From: Tolypeutes matacus
Lineage: Eukaryota > Chordata > Mammalia > Cingulata > Chlamyphoridae
Assembly (NCBI GenBank): GCA_026826555.1
Contig: JAKSZT010032888.1
Location: forward strand, 1,935,753-1,999,752
Direction of reading: 5' to 3'
Length of the DNA stretch: 64,000 bases
Part shown: one piece after another, positions 49,955 to 62,000 of the stretch
How the letters are laid out: the number at the start of each line of letters is the position of its first letter
Position numbering within the stretch: the stretch's first letter is position 1
Position numbers and translations under genes: made by a program
Notes under the pieces: generated by a model
What the model was told of the DNA's origin: nothing
What the model saw: the letters and a program-made list of their open reading frames with translations, nothing else
Database searches by the model: none

Positions 49955-50640
49955 CAGTCTAATCAGGATCTGGCCCTTTATACAAAATACTTTCCCTTTA
50001 ATTTGGTACATCCAGAGATGCAACTAAGGAAAACAGATTATGTCATTTAATTTAGTCATCCTTCTAAATATCTCAAAAGTAACCCACACGTAACTTACTC
50101 CAATTGCCTTTCTCTTTTTTTTTTTTTTTTTTTGGAGATTTTGGTGAATCTAGGCTGTACTCTAGAGAATATGCAACAAATGAATCCTTAAAGCTCTTTA
50201 TTTCTGAGAGGTCTTGTAATTTGCCAACATTCTGTCAGGTTATGGATATCAATTTGACTCTTAATAAATATAAGTACTTGTCCTAAAATTTTAAATTCAG
50301 AATATTAGGGATTCACAGAAAAATGCTAATAGAAACCCATTGAAATATTTAAAGCAGCAAAATTTTATGATCTTATTTGTGTTTTTAAGTTAGTCTTTTA
50401 CTGAAGAATGGAATAAAGTAATTTTGAGGGAATTGGCGCCTTTTAAGAATTAGATGGTTACTTGGCATAGAGACTTGGAAGTGAAAATATGAGGGGCAGG
50501 ATATAAGGTTAAAATATAATACAGAATAAGGAAATGTCTATCATTTACTTATTTTATCAGATATAATTGAGCTCTAATGATGTGTTAGACATTGTCCTAA
50601 AGACTGAGAATGCAGTTTTGAAAAAGGTTTTTAGAGTGAA

Positions 50641-50940
50641 AGAGAGCAATATCAGTTGAGAAAGAGAACACTCTGTCAAGCATTATATATGAAGGAGTGC
50701 ATGATACAGAGTGGCATATGAATTATAAAATAAGCCTATTTTGTCAGAACAATAAAAAATACATGAATGTATTTGAATATATGTTTATTTATATATGTGT
50801 GAATAATAGAGTATATATATATTTGTATAAATGGGTATAATTATTTAGGTATGAATAATAATAGATGACTTGCCAGATTAGTAACTATGAATTACCTTGT
50901 GTTCCCTTCCAGGACATGTACAGGGAGTCAAGAATTAGAA
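50641..50940 (+). repeat. L1-tail-like unit, first of a tandem pair
   Basis: It resembles 51,260-51,540 in order and wording (a 'cagttgag' near the start, 'catgaatgtatttgaa' versus 'catgaatacattgaac', 'ttgccagattagtaa' versus 'taccagattgctaa'). Both look like an old L1 3' region. It begins exactly at the visible outer end of the right duplication arm. Confidence 0.5.
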
Positions 50941-50967
50941 TTAGAATTAGAACATGCTTAAAAGATG

Positions 50968-51210
50968 ATGTGGAAGATGGCAAAGTAGGAAGCTCCAGGA
51001 ATCAGTTCTTCTACCAAAACAACTATTGAACTGGTAGGAACTGTCTGAATCAACAATTTTGAAATTCTGGAGACCAGTGGAACACTATGCAGCATCCAGG
51101 AAGGAGCTGAGAAAGAGACTTGTAAATTGAAATAAATGCTAGTGAGTCTCGGCTCTCCTGCAGTGATGACTGTCCCCTTTCCCCTAATCTTGTAGTGGGC
51201 ACCAGTGGGG
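50968..51210 (+). mobile_element. L1 5' UTR fragment
   Basis: It starts 'ggaagatggcaaagtaggaa', the standard type of L1 5' end, then 'gctccaggaatcagttcttc'. It stops after about 240 bp with no ORF1 attached. A 5' end without the rest is unusual for L1 and suggests deletion or recombination. Confidence 0.6.
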
Positions 51211-51214
51211 AATA

Positions 51215-51700
51215 ATTTATGGTACAGTCACATGATATCCTAATATTATGTAGTCATTGGAATGAAAGAGTTATAGCAGTTGAGTAACAGAAAGCTCTGT
51301 GAATTATTATTTAAGGAGGAAAGCAAGAAGCAGAATAGGACATATAAAATGAGCCCATTTCAGTAAAACAACAACAAATACATGAATACATTGAACAAAT
51401 GTAGATGTATGTATGGATGCATAAAAGAGTAATACGTATATCTGAATATCGGGTATGATTGTTAAGTCACAAATAAGAGAGAATACTTACCAGATTGCTA
51501 ATATAAATTGCCTTGGATTCACTTGAGACAATTACAGGTAGAACATGCAGAAAAGATGGAAATTAAAGAAAAGAGCATAGACAACATGTGCTCCCTTGTA
51601 GAATTATTTATGTGTGTGTGCAATGTGTACTGTAATGGGTCCCATTTATATAATTCATGTGTCAATATGAATTAAAAGTTAGAATATCCAAAATTGTAGT
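51215..51700 (+). mobile_element. Old L1 ORF2 end and 3' region
   Basis: The wording of 51,215-51,330 ('taatttatggtacagtcaca', 'gtagtcattggaatgaaaga') follows the end of L1 ORF2 in diverged form, then a 3' UTR-like part. The paired unit at 50,641-50,940 matches its second half. Confidence 0.5.
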
Positions 51701-52204
51701 GTTAGTGCCATAGCTACTGAATTATATGGAACAATGACAATCTGTTAAATGGTAAAGAGTGAATAAAAATGGGGGACAAGTGACCTATTTTCCAAAATGC
51801 AAAGAGATCTACATGTATGTATGTACCTGTATGAATGTACCTGTATTTATGTTCCCCAGAAATGAAGACAGCATTTAAGGATACACATGGGTCATTAACA
51901 TTGGGCAACTTGATAAAAGAGGTATAATTTACATGAGGGAGTGGCTCTGCTTATTTATTTATACAAGTTTATAATGCTTATAATAGAAAGTAAGATCTTT
52001 GTAAGTTAAAAAATTAATAGGCATATATATAAATATTTCATTGGACATTTTCTAAATAGATTTTATTCATTGGATGAAGAGCATGACTACAAACTGTACA
52101 AAAGCCAGACCAAGCAGATCTCCTGCTTCCTATTTGAAGACAATGAACTTATCTGATCTCTATACCTAGAAATGACCAAAAAGAATTTTTGAGAGTTAAT
52201 GTGT

Positions 52205-52400
52205 TTATTCTTGATGTAACTAATTTTTAACTTTATTTTAAAGAAGTTTTAAATTACAGAAAAGCTAAATTGAAAATATAGGAGTTTCCCACCCCCTTCC
52301 CCCTCACCTTTTCTCTATTAATAACATCTTACATTAGTGTCATACATTTGTTACAATTGATGAACAAATATTGAAACATTGCTACTAACCATGGTGCCAC
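52205..52400 (-). mobile_element. Antisense L1 3' tail
   Basis: It contains the reverse of an L1 tail ('gttacaattgatgaacaaat', 'attgctactaaccatggt'), as also seen at 30,460-30,515. The sequence to 53,400 is unassigned. Confidence 0.6.
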
Positions 52401-53400
52401 TCTGGGTCTCATATCTCAGGGAGATGGACATGCCTCTGGTACCTCCATGAGTTCCCAAGGCCTGGGGCTTGATGCTTGCCTATGTCTTAGGCTCTTCTGC
52501 CCATTAGAGAATTTGGGTCTGAATTTGGCTGTCTCATCCTCACTTCTGATTATGTAGGTTGTTGTTGTTCAACTCAGGTTTAGGATAACTTCACATCTCT
52601 TTTTTTGCCTTTACAATGATCTGTGCTTTTATCTATGTGATGATCTCAGAATAGGTCATTTTATAGACCAAAAATATAAAAGCTAACAAGACTCAATGAT
52701 ATGTGTAAAATGACAGAGGAAAATCTATTTAAAAGTTCTCATACATTTAAGGAAATCTATGCAGCAGTATATCCATGATCTACTGGTTCTACTCTTATCC
52801 AGAAAACTAAAACACTCAGTAGAATCCTTCTACCTTAGCTGCCATTTCCACTAAACTAAGAGGAAACAATATATCATAAACCCAAATTCAATTTCTGCCT
52901 GTGAGGAAACTGCTGGTATCATGAACTCATTTTATCTTACAATTCCCTCCTATCCTTTTGCAATGCCCTCCTTTTCACTGCCTGTAGGTTGGCCCATTGT
53001 TCCCATGCAGGTGGTATTCCCCATAGCCTTGCTTGCTTCTGTTCCTTCTACTATAAAAAAAAACTATTACATCATCTTTCAGAAACACACTTACAATGGA
53101 CCTGGCTAACCTGAGACCCTCTTCAGCATCATATGTCCCAATAATATCCCATTTCTCCTTCCTGACACAGTATCGCTCATATTAGGGTCCTCTAGAACTC
53201 ATTGCTTAGGTAAGGCTTCTACATTCTCCTGACCTGGGTGAGGCTCTGAGCCTGAACTGATGATCAGTTCCCCCCAGGGCAGGTGATACACATGAGGCTG
53301 GAGTAAGCTAGGGGCTGTAGTGGATGGAATGTTGCTTTTTATAGAGCAGATGTATTGAAGTAGCTTGAAGAGAGGTCTTTACAGGAAGAGTCATATTTCT
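52400..53400. other. Unassigned
   Basis: No frame above about 62 codons and no repeat I can name. Confidence 0.4.
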
Positions 53401-54230
53401 CACCCCAAGCATCCTGCTCTTTCCAAGTCAGGTGTCTTCCAGAAGGTCTTTAAGTGCCTCACCCTCTATCCTTGAGAATGTGCTGCTCTCAGTTTCTTCT
53501 GGTAGCCCTCCTGCTTCTGCAACCTTTGACAGCTCTTGCTGTAGTCTGATGAGCTCTTGTTTCTGTGTTTCTGGCTTCTGCTGTAAGTAGTGAAAGATTC
53601 CTTCCTTCGCTTTCATTTCCTTTTTCATCTTGGTCTTCAGGATTCTCTGGGCCAGTTTTTGGTACTGTCAGGGATGGGCGCTGCTCTCAGTGGGACCACC
53701 AACTCTCCATCATCTTCTTAAAGATCATGTAGCAGCTGAATCCCTCCTTCACTTCATGCTCTACATGTGCCAAGTAATGCCTCCATGGAGGGGAACATGT
53801 GGCAATAAGCCACATAATGAAATCCATGCTGCCTAGTGACTAGCCAGCCTGTTGTCACTGGACAGGGCCTCTGATCCTCCTCCACCTTTACAGTGGGCTC
53901 AGGGATGCAAGTGTCAGGTTCCTCCTAGAAAGGCTTTTGGGAGCTGAGCAAGGACTCAATGTTGATTAGACTGTGGAGAAAGCCTATGGTGCTCTCTTTG
54001 GAGAGTTCAACCTCAAAGATCCAGGGTGTTTTTCCTGCTGGTAAATATGTGATTTTGGTTTGCCCCTCACCAGTTATAACCTTTACTCTGTGCACTCTGA
54101 TAAAATATTTGGACCTGACCATTCATGCTCTGAAGCAGACCTATAGGTCTTCTCAGTGGAAGTTGGAGAAGACATCTCTGATCTTGCTGGGCCTGGAGCT
54201 TAGAGCCTTTGATAAGGTATCACCTTATAG
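53400..54230 (-). pseudogene. Probable processed pseudogene, unidentified parent
   Basis: Two protein-like pieces lie on the same strand in good order without recognisable introns. One, at 54,122-53,925, contains GEGQTKITYLPAGKTPW then IFEVELSKEST. The second, at 53,628-53,428, is a charged coiled-coil-like piece (KPETQKQELIRLQQELSKVA). Between them another frame reads EEPDTCIPEPTVKVEEDQ, so frameshifts separate the pieces. GC and codon texture differ from the AT-rich surroundings. I do not recognise the parent. A short real exon set is less likely because of the frameshifts. Confidence 0.55.
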
Positions 54231-54259
54231 CAAACATTTTTCCTCTTTGAAAACAGTAT

Positions 54260-55840
54260 AATAAATATTGGGATTTTATGTTTACAACTATAGATTCACA
54301 TATATATATTTACATATATAAATTTTTGTATCTATTTTTGAATTCCAAAAAATTTTTTTCATTTATAACATTGAAATCACTTCATATGCCTGAACCTTCC
54401 TAATAGTATGTTACTTCTTTAAAGAAGTATTTTATGAAAGTGATTTTCTTAGCAAATTCAGAATGCAAACACTGAAATAGGAGAAATGGTCACGTTTCTA
54501 ATGAGTTTCCAAACTTCTTTTAAGGAAAGGCTTATGGAAAAGAAATTATGTTTAAAGAAAGATATTAACTCATATAATATGCATTAGTTCTACAGTTAAA
54601 CCACTTCCTTTTAGCATTTTTAACCAAGCAACAGTTTAATGTAAAGATTGCTTTTTCCTGAAAAGAAGGTCCTATTACCATGCCTTTATTAGATGTTCTC
54701 AATTGTATTGCTTTCCTAAATTCCTCAAAAAAATACAATCTCATTAGAAAATGTAATAACAATTACAATGAAGTAAAAATCTTTCTAAACACCCTGTTCC
54801 CCTCTCCCACACTCCTCTGCCCCAATTGCTCATTTCTTCCTTTTTTATTTACACAAAACATTTAGATCTTGGAATGCATAATTGGATAAATTTTCTGAGC
54901 CAATTCTAGAAACCACCTCAGACTCAGAATTCTTGTATTTGCTCACTTTTATTCATTTATTCTTTCATATTAAGATATTTTGTTAATTTTCTACTAAGTA
55001 ATGAAAAGTAAGCAAAAGCCTCAGTGAGCTTCATACTCTTACCTCAAATCCTTCATTTTTGTTCTGGCCCAGGATAAATCAGGTCTCAGAGAAATCATGG
55101 GAAATCTTAACAGGGAGAATCAGACCCCTCATTTTCCAACTCCCATCAGTCAGACAATTTTCCTTCCATCCTTACCTAAAGTTTTAGAGAAAGGTCTCTT
55201 CTTCCCAGATTGTTGTTTCATCTTATCTGGGTGAATGTGAACCTAAAAGAACAGTTTCTGCAACATTATCCTAGTTGTAAGTGCTGTCCCAACTTTTCCT
55301 GAGGTGTGGACACTGATTTAGTCCTGAATATCTGTCAGTTTACAGCCAAAGTCACTCTCCCACAGGGAGATCTGAGATTAACAACCTCACAGAGGAGCAA
55401 TTGGGAGCTGAGTGAGTACCAAGGCTTCCAGTAAGCCTTGTGTGACATCATCACTGACATAGCTCAGTTCCATGAGTCCAGTTGGAATCTAAACGTGGCA
55501 ACAAGAAAAACATGGCATTAGTCAAAGAAGCATATTTTGGTGAGAGGAGTGGGATTATATAATAAAAATGAATAGAAAGCTTTCCCTGTCCTCAAAAATG
55601 GTGCTGTCGGTTGTGGGAGAGAGAAAAAATACAGATATTGATAATTGAATGAGATGGGATATTTCTTTCTCCCAAACCTCTCATCTGACTGTGGATGATT
55701 ATGCTTCATCTTAAAATGGAGGCCTAGCATGCTCACTGGCTAGAACTGTTCAAAGCCAGCTTTGGTAGGTACTACAAGGGGGAGAAAAAAAGTAACATAT
55801 TTCACAATGCAGCAAGCCTCCATTGAATAAACATGAGGAG
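54260..55840. other. Unassigned
   Basis: AT-rich to 55,000, then mixed sequence. No coding frame above 72 codons. No repeat recognised. Confidence 0.4.
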
Positions 55841-56520
55841 AAGGGCATTTGAACAAAAGTGAAGTAGAAGCACTTTTGGCTGTTTTGGCACCTGACAGCT
55901 CATGGTTTGCCTCTCCCTTCCCCCCTTTCCCTGAGGATGGTTGTGCATCTCATAGCTTTCCTGCTTCCACTCCCAACTCTGCTCCCACCAAGAATGTTGG
56001 GCACCTGTCAGCTCACCCCCTCACTTACCCATTTCCTCTCTCATCCAGGGAAAGTGGATGTGACAGCCCAACTGATTAGACTCCCTTTTCCTTCTTCCTC
56101 AATCTGCTTCAGCACTGGCTGGTGTTTCTCCTTTTCTTGGGAACTTGTTGAAGGCCCATCCACCAGCCCTTATCCCCTTCCCCCACTTCTCTAGCTCCCT
56201 GAGCTGGCTGGGTGCCACTCCCCACACCTGTTTGCTCCACAGGTTCCCCACCTCAGGAGCCTGCTGAACAGTGGAAACCTGGTCCCTGGGATTCTTCCTC
56301 AAACTCAGAGATGACTGAGCACTGGTCTTCCAGCAAAATCAATCACTCTGCTTCCCTCTCCCCTAGCCCATTGAATAACACTTCTCTGGCTGGCTTCTCT
56401 CTCCAATTACTCCCATTGTCCTGCATGTTCCCTTCTGCCAGGTAGGCCTGCCTACCTTCCCACATTTTATGGAGGAGGAGCTTAGCCTGCTTGCCCTACT
56501 CTGCCATCTTGAATCTCCTC
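55840..56520 (-). mobile_element. Isolated L1 5' UTR
   Basis: In minus-strand sense it starts near 56,520 with 'ggagattcaagatggcagag', an L1-type 5' end, and runs through GC-rich sequence to about 55,840. No ORF1 or ORF2 follows. By family knowledge this would be an L1 promoter region. The open frames of 67-95 codons in it are incidental to low stop-codon density. Confidence 0.55.
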
Positions 56521-57540
56521 TCATAATAAATGGTGTCTTATTTTCAACTAAATTATATGTCAGTTGGTAAAAAATTAAAAATATAATCCAGGAGTACAAA
56601 ATTCCCCTCTAAATATAGTAGTTGAAAGCAAAATTTCTTTTTCTCATATAAGTGAGAAATAGAAACACCTATAGGTGGCAGGGTCTTAGCATAAATTAAA
56701 TGAAGTCCCTATTGTATAAAGGGAGTAACAGAGACACTCATTGAAAGCAAATTCATAGTTTTAATATACTTTGAGTATTGTTTATTTCATCTCCCTTTCT
56801 TTCAAAAGTAAGGCCACAAATGTTCAAAGATGGCAATTGACTATATTACTACAGCAACTTACTTATTTTTTATTTTTGCTTTTCATATTAATATTGAACT
56901 TGGACTAATATGTGTATTGTTCACTTCCACAATTACCAATTTAATAAAGAATATAAAGAGTTGGTGATCAAACAACAGCAACAGATAAACCAATAAACTC
57001 TGATGCTAATGTAAGTTCACCATTGTTCCATTTACTCTATTTTAAATACCTCTGTTGCAGACTGAAAGGAGAACTACATGATTTCAGCAAATACTGTGAG
57101 TGATTACTACATTCTAGGCATAGCAATAGTTGTAGGAGGGACATACTGGATTAAACAAAATCCATTCCCTATAAAAAATATCTTTTAGTGGAAGAAAAAC
57201 AGACATGCATGTGATTTCAGTGAAGTGTAATATGTTCAACATAATGATGTATAAGAAGCAAATTAGATTAATTAGGAGTGATAAGACACAGAGGCTGGGC
57301 TAGGATGAGGAAGGAGTTAGGAACATTTTCTTGTCTTGGAGCCAATGAAATGAATATACAGTCCTAAGGACAAGTAGAAATTGGTAAACTGAAGTAAAAA
57401 GGAGAAGAATGTTCAGCGGCTTGAGTTAAATGGTCATGGTGTATTTAGTAAGCTGTAGTCTACATGGTTAGATCATGTGGCAAGGGAAAGAATGATGTAG
57501 TGAAAATAAATATAGAGACCTAAGTGGGAGCTGTAACACT
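56520..57540. other. Unassigned
   Basis: AT-rich sequence without recognisable genes or repeats. Confidence 0.4.
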
Positions 57541-57915
57541 TTGAAGCCTCTTGCTGGCGTCCTTTAGAATTGGAGGACTGAAAGTAGCAGACACACAAAG
57601 AAAAGCTGCAGAGATGGAGAGAAGGAGCCTGGGAGCTCAGAGAGGAAAGTGGGAGAGAGGGAGCCAGAGATGGAGCAGCCAAAAGCTGGAGCCAAAAGGC
57701 CCAGAAGATAAGCAGATGTTTCCATATGCTTTGCCACATGGAATGACTCCAGGATCACTAAAGCCAAACTTAGGTGACAGCATTTCTAATGATGCCTTGA
57801 TTTGGATGTGTTCACAGCCTAAAATCATTAAGCTTTTAACTTAATAAATTCCTTCTATAAAAGCCAAACTATTCCTGGTTCATTGCTCCCAGCAGCTCTA
57901 AACAAACTAAAACTG
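57540..57915 (+). repeat. LTR-like repeat
   Basis: A purine-rich first half, then 'gatgccttgatttggatgtg', 'aagcttttaacttaataaat' (a polyadenylation-type signal near 57,841) and a terminal 'aacaaactaaaac'. The arrangement resembles the 3' half of an ERV-L-type solo LTR. The 5' limit is unclear. Confidence 0.4.
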
Positions 57916-59035
57916 GAGCCAAAACTCAAATGGCCAAGTATGCCATGCTAAGGAGTTTATCAAGAAAGACTGGGGAACCAAAGAGAGATTTATGGAATAA
58001 AGTACATATCGTGTGTTAGAAAATGCATTCTGGCTGCAATATGAAGAAAAATCTGTAAAAGGAGTAAATGCCAGTGGAAGTCTGGATTTGGAGGCTGCTA
58101 CTGCAGTAACATAAGATCATACTATTTTCCCAATTTGACACACTTACTCCCCCATAGTCACTTTGTACATGTTCCTTTTAGCATTTGTATTGTCTCCCCT
58201 CTTATACTTGCCTCTAGACTTTGTGAACTTGTTTTTGTCATCTAGCTTCAGGCCTATCAGCACACTCTCAGGGAGGCTTTCTAAGTTTTATGGAAATTTG
58301 TCACATTCTATCACACAATCTATAAGACCCACCATGGGCTACAGTTTACTGAAGGAATCAAATCAAGGCTCCCATGCTCGATAGGTTCACACCCACAGGA
58401 ATAGATTTTTCCAAGAACATAAATTTTTGCGGTCCCCAAAAGACTCAAACTACAGAAGTAATACATTGTGCTCACTTTTTAAAAGTTTTTTTAAACGATA
58501 AAGTGAGGCAACACTGGTGCTTTCCGTTTACTTACAACTAAATGTTATTACTCTTTCTACGGTTTTTCTTCCCTCTGTTGTAGGCATTAGGTACTTTCAT
58601 TCCAGGCCTTCAGCGTTTCCTACAATTATTCCTATAGCAAAATGGAAACTCATCTTATCTTAGTTTCCAGATGTGCATGGGGAAAAAAAAGATGATTTCA
58701 TTGATATTAGTATTATTAGGTCTTTGAACTAAGTTTAAAAAAGAAAAAAGTTCAGCTTCACCTTGTCAATTTATCTATTGGTCAATTTATCCCAATGGAA
58801 ATTTACAAACTCACAAAAGTACTGGAATAGAATTTCTGCAAATTAAATATCTCTCAGTTAAACTTATTTGGAAATCAAACAGGAACCATATTTTGCCTTT
58901 GTTGTCATTTTCCCAAGACACAGTGATAAATATACTTTCTTAGGATTCATAAAGAATATATGCCAACATAAATGCTGAAGAGACTGGTTTCTTCTTTTCC
59001 TGAAAATTCAAATGAAATTGAGAAAAGGTCCTTTG
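57916..59035. other. Unassigned
   Basis: No coding frame above 73 codons, and no repeat recognised. Confidence 0.4.
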
Positions 59036-62000
59036 GTGTTCCATGAGATTCTACTGAGGTGTGTGTAAGTGTTACCTCTGGGATGACCTCACGAATCTCT
59101 TTGAAGTCTCTTAGCCACATGAACTCATTTGTGTTTATCTTTTCCAGCTTTTATTCACAGACTTTTTCCAGTCATATTCCAGTTGGCACTTGGTATTAAT
59201 CCCTCATTTCCAGGGAGGCTCATCCCTGGGAGTCATGTCCCATGCTGGAGGGAAGATAATGCATTCATATGCTGAGTTTGGCTAGAAAGAGGCCACATTT
59301 GAGCAACAAGGAGGCTCCCAGGTGGTAACTGTTAGGCACCCCATAACAGTAGGCTAAGTTTCAATTACAAGAGACAAGACTCATAAGGCTAGTCATCAAT
59401 AACAAGAACCCATCAGTTGACCCGCCTCCTATACCAGACACTGCCCTTGCACTCGGGGGACTTTTGCTGCTCCCTTGGAAAATGTGGCAGAGCTCTCCAG
59501 GTTGGGAATTCAGTATTCCCTCATTTAATGAGCAATTGTCTACCCACATGACCATGCCCTGCCCCTTGATCATTTGAAAAATTTTATATATCTTTCATGT
59601 ATACTCAGGTGAACTTCCTCCATTGAAACCCCCATCCCAGACACCCCCCACCAATGATCCTCTCCTGCCCCCTCTGTAACCCTTCTGTGATCCAAACCTT
59701 CCTTGAAGATGAAGCCCATTTAATAGCCAAATACAATTAATAGGAAAATGAAATAATAAAGATAAGTTTAAATATAAGACATAAAACACATGGAAACTTA
59801 AAAATAACACTAGAAATAAAATAAAATTAAAGGATTGGGATATTCAAAAAATGGGAAAAAACAGAAAAATTGTTTAAAAAAAATTTTTAACACTTTTCCT
59901 TTTATCACTTCATTACCAGGTGTCCAGTCTATACTGTGTCACCTGCCCCCTTTCACTCCCCAGTGTCTCCAGAATTTTCATTTGATTTTCAAAGAAGATT
60001 TAGGTCACAGCAAAGTCTCACACAGAATACTAGAAAATTCCATATATCCAATCACCTTCCCCTTTTCTCACCCCATATTAAAACCTTTTTTATGTGGATG
60101 GCAGCATTGTTATAACTGTTATACAGATAGTGAAGCATAGCTACTAAGCATTGTCAATGGTTTACAGTATAGTTAACAATTTAGATGGTACAGTTTAATA
60201 ATTTTTGACAATATTTACCATGTTCTGTGTCCTTTACTGTAAGGTAATGAAAAACATTTCTCAAGACCACTAAATACTCCCTGTTTGGAACAGATCTTCT
60301 GTTCCTTCCTCCCCATCCCCGTGGAGCACATGACTCCCCTGTCTTGACTCATTGGATGACAAGAATCATAGTTACATGCAACAAGAGGTATTGGCATGCT
60401 GATTAACCTCTCCTATTAGGATCCATCCTTGTGCCAAGAGACACCCACCTATCTGTTTCTGGGTGAATCGGTTCTCCCAAAGATGGGGGTCCATCTCCTT
60501 CCCACTCACTGTGAGGGTCTCCACTCCCCAACACAACACATTATGACAGGATTAACTCTCACACACTCCCCAGAAGCCTACTCCAGATGCACCCTTTCCT
60601 GAATGCCACCCCAACCTACACCCTAAACCTGTCATAAATTCCCACCATTGCACTTTCAACATCATACCCACAAATCCCATGTTCACCTACTCCCCCTCCC
60701 ATCTCTCCCCCCAGTATCCTGGGTATTCTAACCTGCTCTTCCTAATCTACCCAAATGTCAATCCTGCACCACCAAACCCATTAATATCACTATCCATCTG
60801 TCCCATCTTACAATATGCGACTATACTCTATCACTTTACCATAGATTATGTCCATATGTGAGATGGCTTGCAACCTTCTCTTCTCTTTCTCTCCCTTGTT
60901 AGCCTGTCTTTCAGGCAATGGTTCTCAGAAAATGCTCACTTTCCTCAATGCAATTCAGTGAGGTCATATACTATTCATCCTTCAAAGCCTAGCTTGCTTC
61001 ACTCAACATAAAGTCTTCAAGATTCATCCATGTTATTCCGTGTGTTAGCACTTTATTCCTCCTTACAGCTGAGTAATATTCCATTGTATGTATGCACCAC
61101 GTTTTGTTTATCCATTCATTTGTTGATGGGCACCGGGGATGATTCCAACTTTTGGCAATTGTGAACAATGCCGCTATGAACATAGGTGTGCATATATCTG
61201 TTCGTGTCTTTGCTTTCAATTCTTCTGGGTATATACCCAGCAGTGGAATCACTGGATCATACAGAAGATCTATTGTTAGTTTTCTGAGGAATCGCCAAAC
61301 TGTCCTCCACAGTGGCTGGACCATTCCACAGTCCCACCAGCAGTGGATGAGGATTCGTATTCCTTCCCATCCTCTCCAACACTTATAGTCTGCTGTTTTT
61401 TTAATAGCTGCCATTCTGATGGGTGAAAGATGGTAACTCATTGTAGTTTTGATTTGCATTTCCCTAATAGCTAGCGATGTCGAGCATTTTTTCATGTGCT
61501 TTTTAGCCATTTGTATTTCTTCCTTGGAGAAGTGTCTTTTCTGGTCACTTGCCCATTTTTTTAAATGGGTTGTTTGTCTTTTTATTTTTGAGGTGTAGGA
61601 TTTCTTTATATATGCAGGATATTAGGCTCCTATCAGATATGTGGGTGCCAAATATTTTTCTCCCATTGGGTAGGTGCCTTTATATTTCCTTAATAACGTC
61701 CTTTGAGGTGCAGAAGTTTTAATTTGAGGAGATTCCATTTATCTATGTTTTTCTCTTGCTGCTCATGCTTTGGGTGTGACGTTCATGAAACTATTTCCTA
61801 TTACAAGGTCCTGTAGATGCTTCCCTACATTATGTTTCAAGGTCTTTATGGTTTTGTTTTTTTTTAAAGCCTTTTTTTTTAATTTATTTTTTTACCGGGA
61901 GGTCTCAGGGATCGAACCCGGGTTCCTCCATATGGAAGACAGACACCCAACCATTTGAGCCACATCCATCCCCTGGGTCTTTATGGTTTTGGCTTTTATA

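Larger units (their letters stand above)
45298..50641 (-). repeat. Right arm of the inverted duplication
   Basis: This is the reverse complement of bases 1 to about 6,480, in the same order. A 64-codon open stretch at 47,055-47,255 on the minus strand aligns with that at 3,650-3,844 on the plus strand, and both contain the run NCIFNFHEWD. The inner limit lies just before the KRAB-B exon, which has no counterpart in the left arm. The outer limit in view is 50,641, because the left copy starts at base 1. This arm has a second SINE at 49,854-49,954 and long T-runs near 50,114-50,133, and lacks the left arm's L1 tail and KRAB-A segment. Confidence 0.9.

Noticed and set aside
55849..56445. Overlapping frames of 67-95 codons, proline- and serine-rich
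   Set aside because: They lie in an L1 5' UTR with few stop codons by composition. No start context or homology.
57473..57844. Five overlapping frames of 63-97 codons on both strands
   Set aside because: They are inside a purine-rich LTR-like repeat. Low stop density explains them.
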